Of a stretch of DNA of 64,000 bases, positions 19,284 through 28,819 are shown piece by piece; the first letter of the stretch is position 1, and the number at the start of each line of letters is the position of its first letter. Position numbers and translations under genes: made by a program. Source of the DNA: an uncultured Pelagibacteraceae bacterium (GTDB lineage Bacteria > Pseudomonadota > Alphaproteobacteria > Pelagibacterales > Pelagibacteraceae); contig CACMPD010000003.1 of NCBI GenBank assembly GCA_902615425.1, positions 1-64,000 on the forward strand, written 5' to 3'. The notes below the pieces were generated by a model. It had not been told where the DNA came from. It made no database searches and was given only the letters and a program-made list of their open reading frames with translations.

Positions 19284-20741
19284 CTACTCTCTAGCTAAGA
19301 GGTAATAAACAAAAGCTGTAACAAAAGCACCAATAATCCATGAGTAAGATTGTAAAAACATAAAATTTGTGTTCCAAATTGTTGAAGCAGAAAAAATAAA
19401 TCCTAATATTAAAGAATAAACCCCTTTAAGGTGCCATCCTCCTGAATAATAATAAGTTCCACTAGTTTCAAGTGAGTATATATCTTTGTTTTCTAATTTT
19501 CCTTTTTTAACCATGTAAAAATCAGCAATCATTAAACCAAATAGAGGACCAAAAAAAGCACCGATCGTATCTATATAAGATAAGACCCCAACCTGGCTTA
19601 AAAAAGTTAACCAAAAAACTCCTATAATAAATCCAAAAATAGCAATTACATAACTAGCGCTTTTTAAAGAAAAAGATGAGGGGTCAAAATTAATTAATGT
19701 ATATTGAGAGGGAACAAAGTTTGCTATCAAATTTGTTGATGCAGAAGCAATAATAATAAAAATCAAGGCTAAAGAAACCAAAAGAATATTATCTAATTTT
19801 CCAATTATATCTGTTGGGTTAGTTAAAATCATCTCTACATTTTGCTCGTTTAAATTTTGAAATGCATCAGCACCTGTAACAATAAATAATGCAAAAAATG
19901 AAAAAATTATTAGATTTAAAATTAAGCTTAAATTACCTTTTTTTAGCTCTTGTTCATTTTTAACATATCTAGAAAAATCGCCAAATGATAAAATTATAAT
20001 TGAAAAAAAGGTAAATGTAGTCCCTGCAACTGTAATTATTGGACCAACATTATTTGGATTAAAGATATTTTGAAAATCTAAAACATCTATGAAAGATTGA
20101 GCGGTCAGTTTTACATCGGATAATAAAACAATAAAGAAAAACATTATCATTGCAGCATAAATCGTTAATGCAGAAAACTTGATTAATTTTTTATTATAAT
20201 TCATGCCGACACTAAACAAGTAAGTTTGCAGTATAATTGAAATCAATATAGCAGCCCAATCGATAATGTTTAATCCTATGAAAAAAACTAATAAAATTTC
20301 TTTTTGTAAAATTGAATTATCTACTGAGTACATTAAAACCCGAATTAAGAAACCAATCGCCTTTGATAAAAAGTATGTTTGAATACCAAACATAAATATT
20401 CCAACAATACTTCTCAACAACCCAAAAAATTGGGCGCCTCTAAATCCTAATGACGATCTTAATAAAACAACAAATGGTAATCCAAATTTCTGGGATGGTT
20501 TCCCAATTAAGTTACAAAATATATAAACAAAAAAAGTTCCTAAAATTGTTCCAAAAAGAACTACTGCAGTATTTAAATTATAAATTAAGTACAAAGATGC
20601 AATTAGTGAAAATCCAATAACACTTTGAATATTAACCCCCCAAAAACAAAACAAATCCTTCCAATCCCAAGTTTTATTGTTAGGGTTGACAGTTACTAAA
20701 TCCCAGTTAATGAGAGTTTTTTTTGTTTTTTGCTGACTCAC
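19284..20741 (-). CDS. NCS1 family nucleobase/cation symporter
   Basis: A 485-aa inner-membrane transporter with about 12 predicted helices. The N-terminal WKDLFCFWGVNIQSVIGF and the central GLNIIDWAAILISIILQTYL are characteristic of NCS1 carriers, and the substrate-site region DFSRYV near residue 260 matches as well. NCS1 members import purines, pyrimidines, hydantoins or thiamine together with a cation. The exact substrate is not predictable. It is followed by an SDR gene and preceded by the TRAP transporter genes, all on the minus strand. Confidence 0.85.
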   Translation of the reverse strand: MSQQKTKKTLINWDLVTVNPNNKTWDWKDLFCFWGVNIQSVIGFSLIASLYLIYNLNTAVVLFGTILGTFFVYIFCNLIGKPSQKFGLPFVVLLRSSLGFRGAQFFGLLRSIVGIFMFGIQTYFLSKAIGFLIRVLMYSVDNSILQKEILLVFFIGLNIIDWAAILISIILQTYLFSVGMNYNKKLIKFSALTIYAAMIMFFFIVLLSDVKLTAQSFIDVLDFQNIFNPNNVGPIITVAGTTFTFFSIIILSFGDFSRYVKNEQELKKGNLSLILNLIIFSFFALFIVTGADAFQNLNEQNVEMILTNPTDIIGKLDNILLVSLALIFIIIASASTNLIANFVPSQYTLINFDPSSFSLKSASYVIAIFGFIIGVFWLTFLSQVGVLSYIDTIGAFFGPLFGLMIADFYMVKKGKLENKDIYSLETSGTYYYSGGWHLKGVYSLILGFIFSASTIWNTNFMFLQSYSWIIGAFVTAFVYYLLARE

Positions 20742-20766
20742 TTAGACAATATAAAACTTTAATATT

Positions 20767-22101
20767 CTACTGTCCATATAAGAGAGTTGGTAACCAAAGT
20801 GCAATTTTCGGAAATATAATGATCAAAACTAATCCTATTACTTGAAGGACCATAAACTGCATCATTCCATAGTAAATATCTTTTAAATCCCATTCAGGGA
20901 CAACTCCTTTTAAAAAATACGCTGAGAGTGCTACTGGAGGTGAGAGCCAAGCGGTCTGTAAATTAACGGCAACTAAAATTGCAAACCAAGTTAAATTAAA
21001 TCCTAATGCCTCTACCAATGGTAAAATTATTGGAATAATAATCATTACAATCGGTACCCATTCTAGTGGCCAACCTAATAAAAAGATCATCACCATTATC
21101 ATTGCTAGAATTAAATATTTATTCATCTCTAAACCTAATAAAAATTCAGTTAATAAAGTTGGAGTTCCTAATCTTGCAAAAACTGCACCAAAAAAATTTG
21201 ATGCTGCAACCAATACCATTATTAAAGCAGTAATCTCTAATGTTTTCACTAATGCCTCTTGAAGTTTTGAAAGAGTTAATTTTTTATAAGCTAATGAAAG
21301 TAATAAAGCACCCATAGCTCCACAACCTGCTGCTTCTGTTGGAGTTGCAAACCCAAATAAAATACTACCTAATGCAGCAAATACTAAAGCTGCTGGAGGA
21401 ACTAAACCTAAGAAAAATTCTATCCATACTTCTTTCATGCTAGCAGCTCTCATGTCATCAGGTAATACAGGTCCAAGTTTTGGATTAATCATGCATCTGA
21501 TTGTTGTGTAAGCTGCATACAAACTTGCAAGAAGAATTCCTGGTAAAATTGCAGCTGCAAATAAATCTATAACTGGAATTTCCATAATAGGTCCCATTAC
21601 AACAAGCATAATGCTTGGTGGAATTAAAATTCCTAAAGTACCACCAGCAGTAATAGTACCAGCAGCAAGTTTTACATCATAACCTGATCTGTTCATTGAC
21701 TTAGCAGCCATAATTCCCAGAATTGTCACTGATGCACCAACAATTCCTGTTGCTGCCGCGAATATAACTGAAACGAATAAAACTGCGTAATATAAAGAAC
21801 CCTTAACTTTCGCTAGCATCATTTGAAATGCTGAAAACAATCTCTCCATTAATCCAGCTTGTTCCATCATAATACCCATAAAAACAAAGAGCGGGACGGC
21901 GGCGAGCGTTTGTTCGGTCATGACCATTGAAAATTGAAGGGTCATTAAATAAAAAACTAATTTTCCAAACCCAAGATAACCAAATACAAATCCTAGAAAT
22001 ATTAAAGTGAATGAAATGGGAAACCCTATAAATATTGCAAATAGCATCACGCCAACTAAAATAAAACCTAAAATAGCTGGATCAATGAATTCTGCTATCA
22101 T
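20767..22101 (-). CDS. dctM: TRAP transporter large permease (DctM)
   Basis: The 12-helix large membrane subunit of a tripartite ATP-independent periplasmic transporter. Typical segments include VPLFVFMGIMMEQAGLMERLF, GTLGILIPPSIMLVVMG (about residues 145-160) and TPTEAAGCGAMGALLL near 260. The ORF track begins at an upstream GTG, but the ATG at 22101 is better: an AGGAG lies 7-8 nt before it and it overlaps the dctQ stop in the ATGA arrangement. This gives 444 aa. It works with dctQ and dctP just upstream. Confidence 0.95.
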   Translation of the reverse strand: MIAEFIDPAILGFILVGVMLFAIFIGFPISFTLIFLGFVFGYLGFGKLVFYLMTLQFSMVMTEQTLAAVPLFVFMGIMMEQAGLMERLFSAFQMMLAKVKGSLYYAVLFVSVIFAAATGIVGASVTILGIMAAKSMNRSGYDVKLAAGTITAGGTLGILIPPSIMLVVMGPIMEIPVIDLFAAAILPGILLASLYAAYTTIRCMINPKLGPVLPDDMRAASMKEVWIEFFLGLVPPAALVFAALGSILFGFATPTEAAGCGAMGALLLSLAYKKLTLSKLQEALVKTLEITALIMVLVAASNFFGAVFARLGTPTLLTEFLLGLEMNKYLILAMIMVMIFLLGWPLEWVPIVMIIIPIILPLVEALGFNLTWFAILVAVNLQTAWLSPPVALSAYFLKGVVPEWDLKDIYYGMMQFMVLQVIGLVLIIIFPKIALWLPTLLYGQ

Positions 22102-22712
22102 TTTTTCTCTCCTGGCCACTCACCTTTTTTAGCTGCCCAATAACTTTTTAGTAATTCTGAGAAACCTTGAATTAATAAAAAAATAATTCCAAGTAACAAA
22201 CACGTTTTAATAGGCCACATATAGGGCATCCAAGTAGTATCCATTCCTCGTTCACCCCTTCTAATTGACTCTTCAACAAAACCTATAGTCATATAAAGAA
22301 AAACAATTAGTCCTGGAAAATAAAATAAAAGATATAACCAGAAATCAATAAGACCTTGTGTTTTAGTTTTAAAATTTCTGTATAAAAAATCAGCTCTTAT
22401 ATGCACTCCTCTAGAAAGAGCATATCCTGCACCAAGCATAAATAATGCGCCATAAAGAAAACGGCTTATGTCGTAAGCCCAAATTGTTGGTGCTAAAAAT
22501 AATTTTCTTGCAAGAACTTCATAGGTCATTGCAAAAATGAGTGGCATCAGTATCCAACAAACAATACTACCAATCCACTTACTAAATTTATCAATATTAA
22601 CAATAGATTTAGCCATCCATGATGGCATATCGGTTGGCATTTTACCTGATCCACCCCGCCTTTCGGCAATCATTTCATCAGAGATATCTAGTTTACCAGG
22701 TTCGTCTGCCAT
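22098..22712 (-). CDS. dctQ: TRAP transporter small permease (DctQ)
   Basis: The four-helix small membrane subunit of the TRAP transporter. After a charged N-terminus it shows helices around residues 43-65, 82-100, 125-148 and 168-190; the segment SRGVHIRADFLYRN is the classic DctQ signature. At 204 aa it is slightly longer than average because of the roughly 35-aa N-terminal extension. It overlaps dctM by 4 nt and follows dctP across a hairpin, consistent with lower expression of the permease than of the binding protein. Confidence 0.94.
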   Translation of the reverse strand: MADEPGKLDISDEMIAERRGGSGKMPTDMPSWMAKSIVNIDKFSKWIGSIVCWILMPLIFAMTYEVLARKLFLAPTIWAYDISRFLYGALFMLGAGYALSRGVHIRADFLYRNFKTKTQGLIDFWLYLLFYFPGLIVFLYMTIGFVEESIRRGERGMDTTWMPYMWPIKTCLLLGIIFLLIQGFSELLKSYWAAKKGEWPGEKK

Positions 22713-22733
22713 AAAATTTTAGTTAAAAAAATT

Positions 22734-22758
22734 AGAGCGGACTTTAAAAGTCCGCTCT
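22734..22758 (-). terminator. Hairpin between dctP and dctQ
   Basis: An 11-bp perfect stem (AGAGCGGACTT / AAGTCCGCTCT) with a 3-nt loop sits between the dctP stop and the dctQ start. It is among the most GC-rich inverted repeats in the window. On the minus strand it is followed by AATTTTTTTAAC, so it can act as a partial terminator or mRNA stabiliser that lets dctP be expressed above dctQM. Confidence 0.75.
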
Positions 22759-22781
22759 AAAAAATCAAGATTGATTACTGA

Positions 22782-23876
22782 TTACTTTAATGTTGCTGCG
22801 TGAGCCATTCCTAGCTTCGCATTAGACATTTGAGCACCACTCCAATAAGGAACTGCTATATCAGCAAACTCTTTCATAGAGTCGTATACCTTTTTAAAAA
22901 ATGCGTTTTGTTCAGCATTTTTGTTCAAAGAAGCTAAAGCAGCAGCCATATATTCCGTGAAATAATCTGAAGGTGTATCTTCTAGTTTTACTCCATGTTT
23001 AGTAGTAAGCTCTCTTAAAGCTTTACCATTCTCATAGATTCTGTAACTTAAAGATTTTGCTAATGAAGCATTAGCAGCTACTTCAAGTGACTTTTTCTCA
23101 TGAGCACTCATAGCATTATATGTTTTTCCAGTAATATAAAAGTCAGCATTTACGACTACTTGGTGTAAACCTTGTAAGTAATAATGCTTTAATACTTTTT
23201 GGAAACCAAATGTTAAGTCTGGTTTTGGACAACACCACTCAGCAGCATCGATAGTTCCTGCTTCAAGAGCTGGAAGAATATCTCCACCACCCATTGCAAC
23301 AGACGCTATACCAATGTCTTTATAAGTTTGTCCTGGAATTCCTGGAGGAGTTCTGAACTTATATTTTCTAAAGTCAGCCATATCTTTAATTGGTTTTGGA
23401 AACCAACCTAAAGCTTCTGGACCAACTGGTTGAATCATAAATCCTTTAATATCTCTTCCCATTTCTTTCCAAAGTTGGTCGTATAACTCTTTACCACCAC
23501 CATATTGGAACCATGATAGGAATGCGATATTATCTATGCCTACTCCACCACCAGCTACTGGCGAACCAAATAACATAGCCGCAGGGTGATCACCTGACCA
23601 ATAGTGAGTCCATGCAAAACCACAATCAATCAAACCTTTGTCAACAGCATCTAGGGTTTCTTTAACTCCTACAACTGCACCCGCTGGTAAAATTTCAAAT
23701 TTTAATGATCCACTTGTTAATTCAGTTACTGTGTCAGTAAAGTCCTTTAACATTTTAACTTCATCAGCCTTAGTGTTAAGAACAGTTTGACACTTTAATG
23801 TTTTTGCAGCATTAGCACTAGAAGTAAATCCTAGTACCAAAATAGTTGCAAATAACATTGAAATGATTTTTTTCAT
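22782..23876 (-). CDS. dctP: TRAP transporter solute-binding protein (DctP/TakP-like)
   Basis: A periplasmic binding protein with a clear signal peptide (MKKIISMLFATILVLGFTSSANA, cleavage near residue 23). The mature protein shows the DctP segments KFRTPPGIPGQTYKDIG (about 170-187) with the ligand-contacting Arg, and GDILPALEAGTIDAAEW (about 197-213). The latter resembles TakP-type 2-oxoacid-binding proteins. It is 364 aa. A good AGAGGA ribosome-binding site precedes the ATG. It is the first gene of the dctPQM unit. The substrate class (organic acid) is inferred. Confidence 0.93.
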   Translation of the reverse strand: MKKIISMLFATILVLGFTSSANAAKTLKCQTVLNTKADEVKMLKDFTDTVTELTSGSLKFEILPAGAVVGVKETLDAVDKGLIDCGFAWTHYWSGDHPAAMLFGSPVAGGGVGIDNIAFLSWFQYGGGKELYDQLWKEMGRDIKGFMIQPVGPEALGWFPKPIKDMADFRKYKFRTPPGIPGQTYKDIGIASVAMGGGDILPALEAGTIDAAEWCCPKPDLTFGFQKVLKHYYLQGLHQVVVNADFYITGKTYNAMSAHEKKSLEVAANASLAKSLSYRIYENGKALRELTTKHGVKLEDTPSDYFTEYMAAALASLNKNAEQNAFFKKVYDSMKEFADIAVPYWSGAQMSNAKLGMAHAATLK

Positions 23877-24009
23877 TATTATTATTCCTCTCTGTAGTTA
23901 ATTATAAGTAGATAATACAATCAGAAAAACAAACCCGGCACAAGTGACAATTGATAAATATAAGTGTAAAAGCATTAAAAACTTAAACTAAAAAACGATT
24001 CAACTATTG

Positions 24010-25605
24010 ATGGAAAATTTTGATTACATAATTATTGGAGCAGGATCTGCAGGATGTGTTCTAGCAAACAGACTTTCTGAAAATCCAAACAATAAAGTCG
24101 TATTAATTGAAGCTGGTGGAAAAGATAATTATCCATGGATACATATTCCTGTTGGATATTTTAAAACCATGCACAATCCCTCTGTTGATTGGTGTTATAA
24201 AACCGAGCCTGATGCTTCAATGAACAATAGATCAATTCTTTATCCAAGAGGTAAAACGTTAGGTGGTAGCTCTTCGATCAACGGTCTACTTTATATAAGA
24301 GGGCAAAGCAGAGATTATGATATTTGGCGACAATTAGGAAATACTGGTTGGGGTTGGGATGATGTTCTGCCATATTTTATAAAGGCAGAAAACCAAGAAA
24401 GAGGAAAAAATGAATTTCATGGTATTGATGGGCCTCTATCAGTTTCTGATCAAAGAATTCAGTTGCCATTATTAAATGAATTTCAAAATGCCGCCGAGGA
24501 GTTTGGTATCCCTAAAACGAAAGATTTTAATACAGGCGATAATCATGGATGTGGTTATTTTCAAGTTACTGAAAAAGATGGCTTCAGATGTAGTACTTCA
24601 GTTGGATATCTAAACCCAATAAAAAACAGACAAAATTTAAAAACGATAACTAATGCTCATGTAAAAAAAATTAATTTTGAGGGTAAAACTGCAAAAGGAA
24701 TTGAATACTGGCAAGGTGATGAGCTTAAAAAATTAACTTGTAATAAAGAAATAATTTTATCATCTGGTTCGATAGGTTCACCTCAGATATTGCAAACTTC
24801 TGGAATAGGAAATTTTCAAAAATTAAAAGATTTAGGTATAGATGTAGTACAAGAATTAAAAGGTGTAGGTGAAAATTTACAGGATCACTTGATGTTTAGA
24901 CCTGTATATAAAATTCAAGGACTTAAATCCTTAAATAAAAAGGTTAATAGTTTATTTGGAAAATTAATGATTGGTCTGGAATATGTTTTTAATCGAAGTG
25001 GACCAATGACGATGGGAGCGAGTCAAATGTGTATGTTTGCTAAAAGTGATCCTTCCTTAGAATTACCTGATTTACAATGGCACGTTCAACCAATGAGTAT
25101 GGATACTTTAGGAGCAACTAAAAATCATGATTTTCATGCTTTCACACCAACTGTTGCCAATATAAAACCTACTAGTAGAGGTCATGTGAGTATCGTAGAC
25201 AAAGATTCCAGAATATATGCAAAAATAAAAATGAATTACCTTTCAACTGATCATGATCGAATGGTTGCAGCTAGAGGATTAAAACTTACAAGAAAAATTG
25301 TCATGGAATCTGAAACATTTAAAAAATATAAGCCTGAGGAATATAGACCAGGTATTGACATTAATGATGACGAGGAACTTGTAAGAGCAGGCTCAGATTT
25401 TACACAAACAATTTTTCATCCAGTTGGCACATGTAAAATGGGTCAAGATGATATGGCTGTAGTTGATGAAAAACTAAAAGTAAAAGGAATTGAGAATTTA
25501 AGAGTAATTGATGCTTCTATAATGCCAAATATTACATCAGGTAATACCAATGCACCTACGATAATGATTGCAGAAAAAGGTGCTGATATGATACTTACCC
25601 ATTGA
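24010..25605 (+). CDS. GMC family FAD-dependent oxidoreductase
   Basis: A flavoprotein of the choline/alcohol dehydrogenase type. The N-terminal FAD motif DYIIIGAGSAGCVLANRLSE, the signature GKTLGGSSSINGLLYIRG (about residues 78-95) and the C-terminal active-site region HPVGTCKMG...DASIMPNITSGNTNAP (about 477-517) are intact. It is 531 aa from the ATG at 24010; the TTG three bases earlier in the ORF track is not needed. The substrate could be choline or another primary alcohol and is not resolved. It is divergent from dctP and overlaps the next gene by one base (TGATG). Confidence 0.92.
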   Translation: MENFDYIIIGAGSAGCVLANRLSENPNNKVVLIEAGGKDNYPWIHIPVGYFKTMHNPSVDWCYKTEPDASMNNRSILYPRGKTLGGSSSINGLLYIRGQSRDYDIWRQLGNTGWGWDDVLPYFIKAENQERGKNEFHGIDGPLSVSDQRIQLPLLNEFQNAAEEFGIPKTKDFNTGDNHGCGYFQVTEKDGFRCSTSVGYLNPIKNRQNLKTITNAHVKKINFEGKTAKGIEYWQGDELKKLTCNKEIILSSGSIGSPQILQTSGIGNFQKLKDLGIDVVQELKGVGENLQDHLMFRPVYKIQGLKSLNKKVNSLFGKLMIGLEYVFNRSGPMTMGASQMCMFAKSDPSLELPDLQWHVQPMSMDTLGATKNHDFHAFTPTVANIKPTSRGHVSIVDKDSRIYAKIKMNYLSTDHDRMVAARGLKLTRKIVMESETFKKYKPEEYRPGIDINDDEELVRAGSDFTQTIFHPVGTCKMGQDDMAVVDEKLKVKGIENLRVIDASIMPNITSGNTNAPTIMIAEKGADMILTH

Positions 25606-26199
25606 TGTTTGCTGAATTATTTACACCAGAACAATTAACTATATTAACTCAAATTATTTTAATCGATTTAGTCCTTGCAGGAGACAATGCAATAATAATT
25701 GGTATGGTTGCATCAAAATTTCCTTTAGAGCAAAGAAGAAAAATTATTATTTTTGGAATTGGTGGTGCGGTTGTTTTAAGAATTATTTTAACTTTACTGA
25801 CTGCATATTTACTTCAAATAACTGGGCTAAGGCTTTTTGGAGGTTTGCTTCTTCTTTATATTGTCTATAAATTATATGTTGATGTAATTAAAGGCTCTGA
25901 AAATCAAAGTGATATAAAAGTTGATAATTCCAGTTTTTTCAAAGCGATTTGGACAATCCTCTTAGCAGATTTTACAATGAGCTTAGATAATGTGTTAGGA
26001 GTTGCGGGGGGCAGCTGGAGATCATTATGGATTATTAGTATTTGGTTTGGTTCTATCAATTGCATTAATGGCATTTGCAGCAACTTTAATATCAAATTGG
26101 ATAAAGAAATATAAATGGATTGCTTGGGCAGGTTTGATTGCAATATTAATTGTTGCTATTGAATTGATTTACACAGATATTAAAATATTGTTTTTATAA
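25605..26199 (+). pseudogene. TerC/YjbE family membrane protein, frameshifted at a G6 run
   Basis: The first 131 codons encode a normal TerC-family N-terminus (IDLVLAGDNAIIIGM, then ADFTMSLDNVLGVAG), with the paired acidic metal-site motifs. After the run GGGGGG at 26006-26011 the frame shifts and soon loses similarity, while the other frame continues the expected sequence (AAGDHYGLLVFGLVLSIALMAFAA...). Removing one G restores a single protein of about 197 aa ending at 26199. TerC-family proteins are multi-helix membrane proteins linked to metal (Mn) export or tellurite resistance. The one-base gain in a homopolymer may be a sequencing error or a true, possibly phase-variable, mutation. Its ends overlap both flanking genes by one base. 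Confidence 0.85.
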
Positions 26200-26966
26200 T
26201 GTATTTAAAAAATTATAACTTAAAGAATAAAACTGCAGTTGTCACTGGTGCTGGCAAAGGGCTTGGAAGGGCTTGTGCAATAGCACTTGCAGAAGCTGGA
26301 GCAAATTTGATTATAATTAGTAGAACTAAAAAAGATCTAGATGAAGTTTCAAAAAAGATTGAAAAATTAAAGTCAAAATGTAAATCTTATGTATGTGACA
26401 TCACAAATTATAATGAAATTAAAGGCATTATTAATAAACAACCAAAAATAGATATTTTGATTAATAATGCTGGCAATAATATTCCTGAACATTTTACAAA
26501 AGTGAAAACTAAAAACATGGAATATCTTGTAAAGATTAATACGATGGCAACTTTTAACCTTGCTCAGCTGTGTGCTCTTAAGATGATAAAGTCAAAAAAT
26601 AGAAAAAAAATTGGTGGTTCAATTGTCAATATGTCATCACAAATGGGTCATGTAGGGGGTCCTATTCGAAGCGTATATAACATGACAAAATTTGGTTTAG
26701 AGGGATTAACAAAAGGTATGTCTATTGATCTTGCAAAATACAACATACGAGTAAATACAGTTTGTCCTACATTTGTAGTCACGCCAATGACAAAAAAATT
26801 TCTAAAAAGTAAAAAATTTAAAAAAGAAGTATTAGGAAATATTCCATTAGGAAAATTTGCTGAACTTTCTGATGTTTCAAGTGCAGCTGTTTTTCTTGCC
26901 TCTGATGCTGCATCAATGATTACAGGAACCTCATTATTGGTTGATGGTGGATGGACTGCAAGATAA
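26199..26966 (+). CDS. SDR family oxidoreductase
   Basis: Short-chain dehydrogenase with TGAGKGLG cofactor motif (about residues 17-24), NNAGNN near 90, catalytic Ser in VNMSSQMG (about 148) and YNMTKFG (about 162-168). The C-terminus SLLVDGGWTAR is typical. It is 255 aa. Substrate unknown. It is in the plus-strand run with GMC oxidoreductase and TerC-like gene and may act with the GMC enzyme on the same alcohol or its product. It overlaps the M23 gene by 16 nt. Confidence 0.87.
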   Translation: MYLKNYNLKNKTAVVTGAGKGLGRACAIALAEAGANLIIISRTKKDLDEVSKKIEKLKSKCKSYVCDITNYNEIKGIINKQPKIDILINNAGNNIPEHFTKVKTKNMEYLVKINTMATFNLAQLCALKMIKSKNRKKIGGSIVNMSSQMGHVGGPIRSVYNMTKFGLEGLTKGMSIDLAKYNIRVNTVCPTFVVTPMTKKFLKSKKFKKEVLGNIPLGKFAELSDVSSAAVFLASDAASMITGTSLLVDGGWTAR

Positions 26967-27754
26967 TAATTAGATTATTTTTTTTAATTTTTTGTTTTTT
27001 ACCAACGCATTCAATAGCAATAGAATTTACAGGAAAATTTCAACAAGGACACTTTATTATTGGAAAGACTGATCCAACAGCAAAAATTATAATTGATAAA
27101 AAACAAGTCAAAGTATCAGAGGATGGTTTTTTTGTTTTTGGTCTAGATAGAGATAGAAAGTTTGATTTAACAATTACAAAAATTGTTAATGGAAAAAAAG
27201 ATAAAATAATCAAGAAAGTTCTTAAAAGGAAATATAATATTCAAAGAATAGATGGTTTGGAAGAAAGTAAAGTCACGCCTCCTGAGTCTGTTTATAAAAG
27301 AATAAAAGAAGAAAATAATAAAATTGGAAAAGCCAGAGCCATTAACTCAGATTTACCCTTTTTCAAAAATCAATTTATTATGCCAGTTGAAGGTATTATC
27401 AGTGGTGTCTATGGAAGCCAAAGAATTCTAAATGGTAAACCTAAATGGCCTCATTATGGAATTGATATTGCTGCTAAACAAGGAACTATGATCAAGTCAT
27501 CCGGATCTGGTATTGTTACCATGGCAGAAGATGATCTTTATTATACGGGTGGAACAATAATTATGGACCATGGTCATGGCATCTCCACTATTTATTCACA
27601 TCTTGAAAATGTAATGGTTTCTGTTGGAGATAAAATTAATCAAGGAGATATAATTGGGACTGTGGGTTCAACTGGAAGATCGACTGGCCCGCATCTAGAT
27701 TTTAGAGTAAATTGGTTTCAGACTAGACTAGATCCTATGTCAATAATAAAGTAA
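26951..27754 (+). CDS. M23 family metallopeptidase (LytM-type)
   Basis: An exported peptidoglycan endopeptidase-like protein. A signal peptide occupies about residues 1-24 (FFLIFCFLPTHSIA). The LytM domain begins near residue 140 and shows the zinc-site motifs HYGIDIAAKQGT (about 172-183), HGHGISTIYSHLE (about 211-223) and HLDFRVNW (about 250). All four zinc-site residues look present (first His, Asp, and the later His pair), so it is probably active. It is 267 aa. Cell-wall remodelling is the expected role. Confidence 0.9.
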   Translation: MDCKIIIRLFFLIFCFLPTHSIAIEFTGKFQQGHFIIGKTDPTAKIIIDKKQVKVSEDGFFVFGLDRDRKFDLTITKIVNGKKDKIIKKVLKRKYNIQRIDGLEESKVTPPESVYKRIKEENNKIGKARAINSDLPFFKNQFIMPVEGIISGVYGSQRILNGKPKWPHYGIDIAAKQGTMIKSSGSGIVTMAEDDLYYTGGTIIMDHGHGISTIYSHLENVMVSVGDKINQGDIIGTVGSTGRSTGPHLDFRVNWFQTRLDPMSIIK

Positions 27755-27757
27755 GTA

Positions 27758-28693
27758 ATGAAAAAAATTTCAATAATTTTAATATTAAGTTTAAGTTTTA
27801 TAAATTTTATATTTTTAGGTGCAAAAGCGCAGTCTTATAAAGTTAATGATATTGTAGAAGATAAATTTTTTATTAGCAAAAAATTTGTAATTGATTTGCC
27901 AAAGGGTCAATGGATAATTGCTGAAAAATCATCTGAATACTATTATGGTCTAAGGTCAAAAATATACTCATTATTGAGATTAGAAAATAAAAAAGCAGTT
28001 GAAGGGATAGAAATCGCTGAGATGCATACTGCAGGAATATATGAGTGGATTGTTAATCAAGCAATTTATGAAGCTATGTTTAAAAACAAGTTTGATGGCT
28101 GTTATGAAAGACCTGAGTATTCAATTGTCAGATTTTTTAGGAAAGGTAGTTCTCATGATTGTTTTTGGGCAGGTCATTTTGATGTTTATAAAGAACTTTT
28201 TACTCCAGAGGATCCAGATCTTAGAACTGCTAATGCACAATTAAGAAGATATATTAAAAAAAATAAAATTGAATTACCAAAAGTAGCTTTATTTAGTAAT
28301 CACTCTTATTTTTCAAGATTAAGAGCTGGTAAATGGTATGCAATATCTTATCAAATTGATCCCAAAATTCTTGGTGGACCAAAAAATAAATTTGTTACTG
28401 AAGATAGTTCAGAATACCATAAAAATAATATTGAAAATTATCCTGAACACAAAAAAATTATGAAAAAATGGATATCTATTTCTGCAAAAAGACATAAAGA
28501 TTTTGAAAATTCTATTAATGCTTTAGATAGACATAAACTTGATTTAAATGATTTAATTTTTCCTGAAGATGTCCCAAATACAAATAATTCTGAGGATATT
28601 ACCAGTCAAATACAAAAATTATATGATTTGTATACAAATGGAATTTTGTCCAAAGAAGAATTTGATAAAGCAAAAAATAAACTTTTAAATTAG
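27758..28693 (+). CDS. Hypothetical secreted protein with C-terminal SHOCT-like domain
   Basis: A signal peptide (about residues 1-25) precedes about 245 residues without a family I recognise. The last about 30 residues (IQKLYDLYTNGILSKEEFDKAKNKLLN) match the SHOCT short C-terminal domain, an oligomerisation module with the L..L...G.I..EEF...K..LL pattern. A pair of cysteines near residues 112 and 131 could form a disulfide. It is 311 aa and 3 nt after the M23 gene, suggesting a shared envelope role. Confidence 0.75.
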   Translation: MKKISIILILSLSFINFIFLGAKAQSYKVNDIVEDKFFISKKFVIDLPKGQWIIAEKSSEYYYGLRSKIYSLLRLENKKAVEGIEIAEMHTAGIYEWIVNQAIYEAMFKNKFDGCYERPEYSIVRFFRKGSSHDCFWAGHFDVYKELFTPEDPDLRTANAQLRRYIKKNKIELPKVALFSNHSYFSRLRAGKWYAISYQIDPKILGGPKNKFVTEDSSEYHKNNIENYPEHKKIMKKWISISAKRHKDFENSINALDRHKLDLNDLIFPEDVPNTNNSEDITSQIQKLYDLYTNGILSKEEFDKAKNKLLN

Positions 28694-28696
28694 AAT

Positions 28697-28819
28697 ATGC
28701 AAACATTAATTCTATTAGCTTTAGTGATCGTGATTGGGTGGATATTATTCAGACCTATCACAAAAAAAGAACTGGATAGATTTAATGATAAAGACTGGCC
28801 AGATATGGATTTACATTAA
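28697..28819 (+). CDS. Single-helix microprotein (40 aa)
   Basis: A 40-codon frame starting 3 nt after the SHOCT protein stop. It begins with one hydrophobic helix (MQTLILLALVIVIGWILF), then a polar tail ending DKDWPDMDLH. The tail is acidic. Its stop overlaps the convergent xsc stop by 4 nt. Too short for the ORF track. Function unknown, but the tight spacing and normal N-terminal helix favour a real gene. Confidence 0.55.
   Translation: MQTLILLALVIVIGWILFRPITKKELDRFNDKDWPDMDLH

Noticed and set aside
26002-26199. 65-aa ORF as an independent membrane protein gene
   Set aside because: It is the second half of the TerC-family protein displaced by a one-base frameshift.
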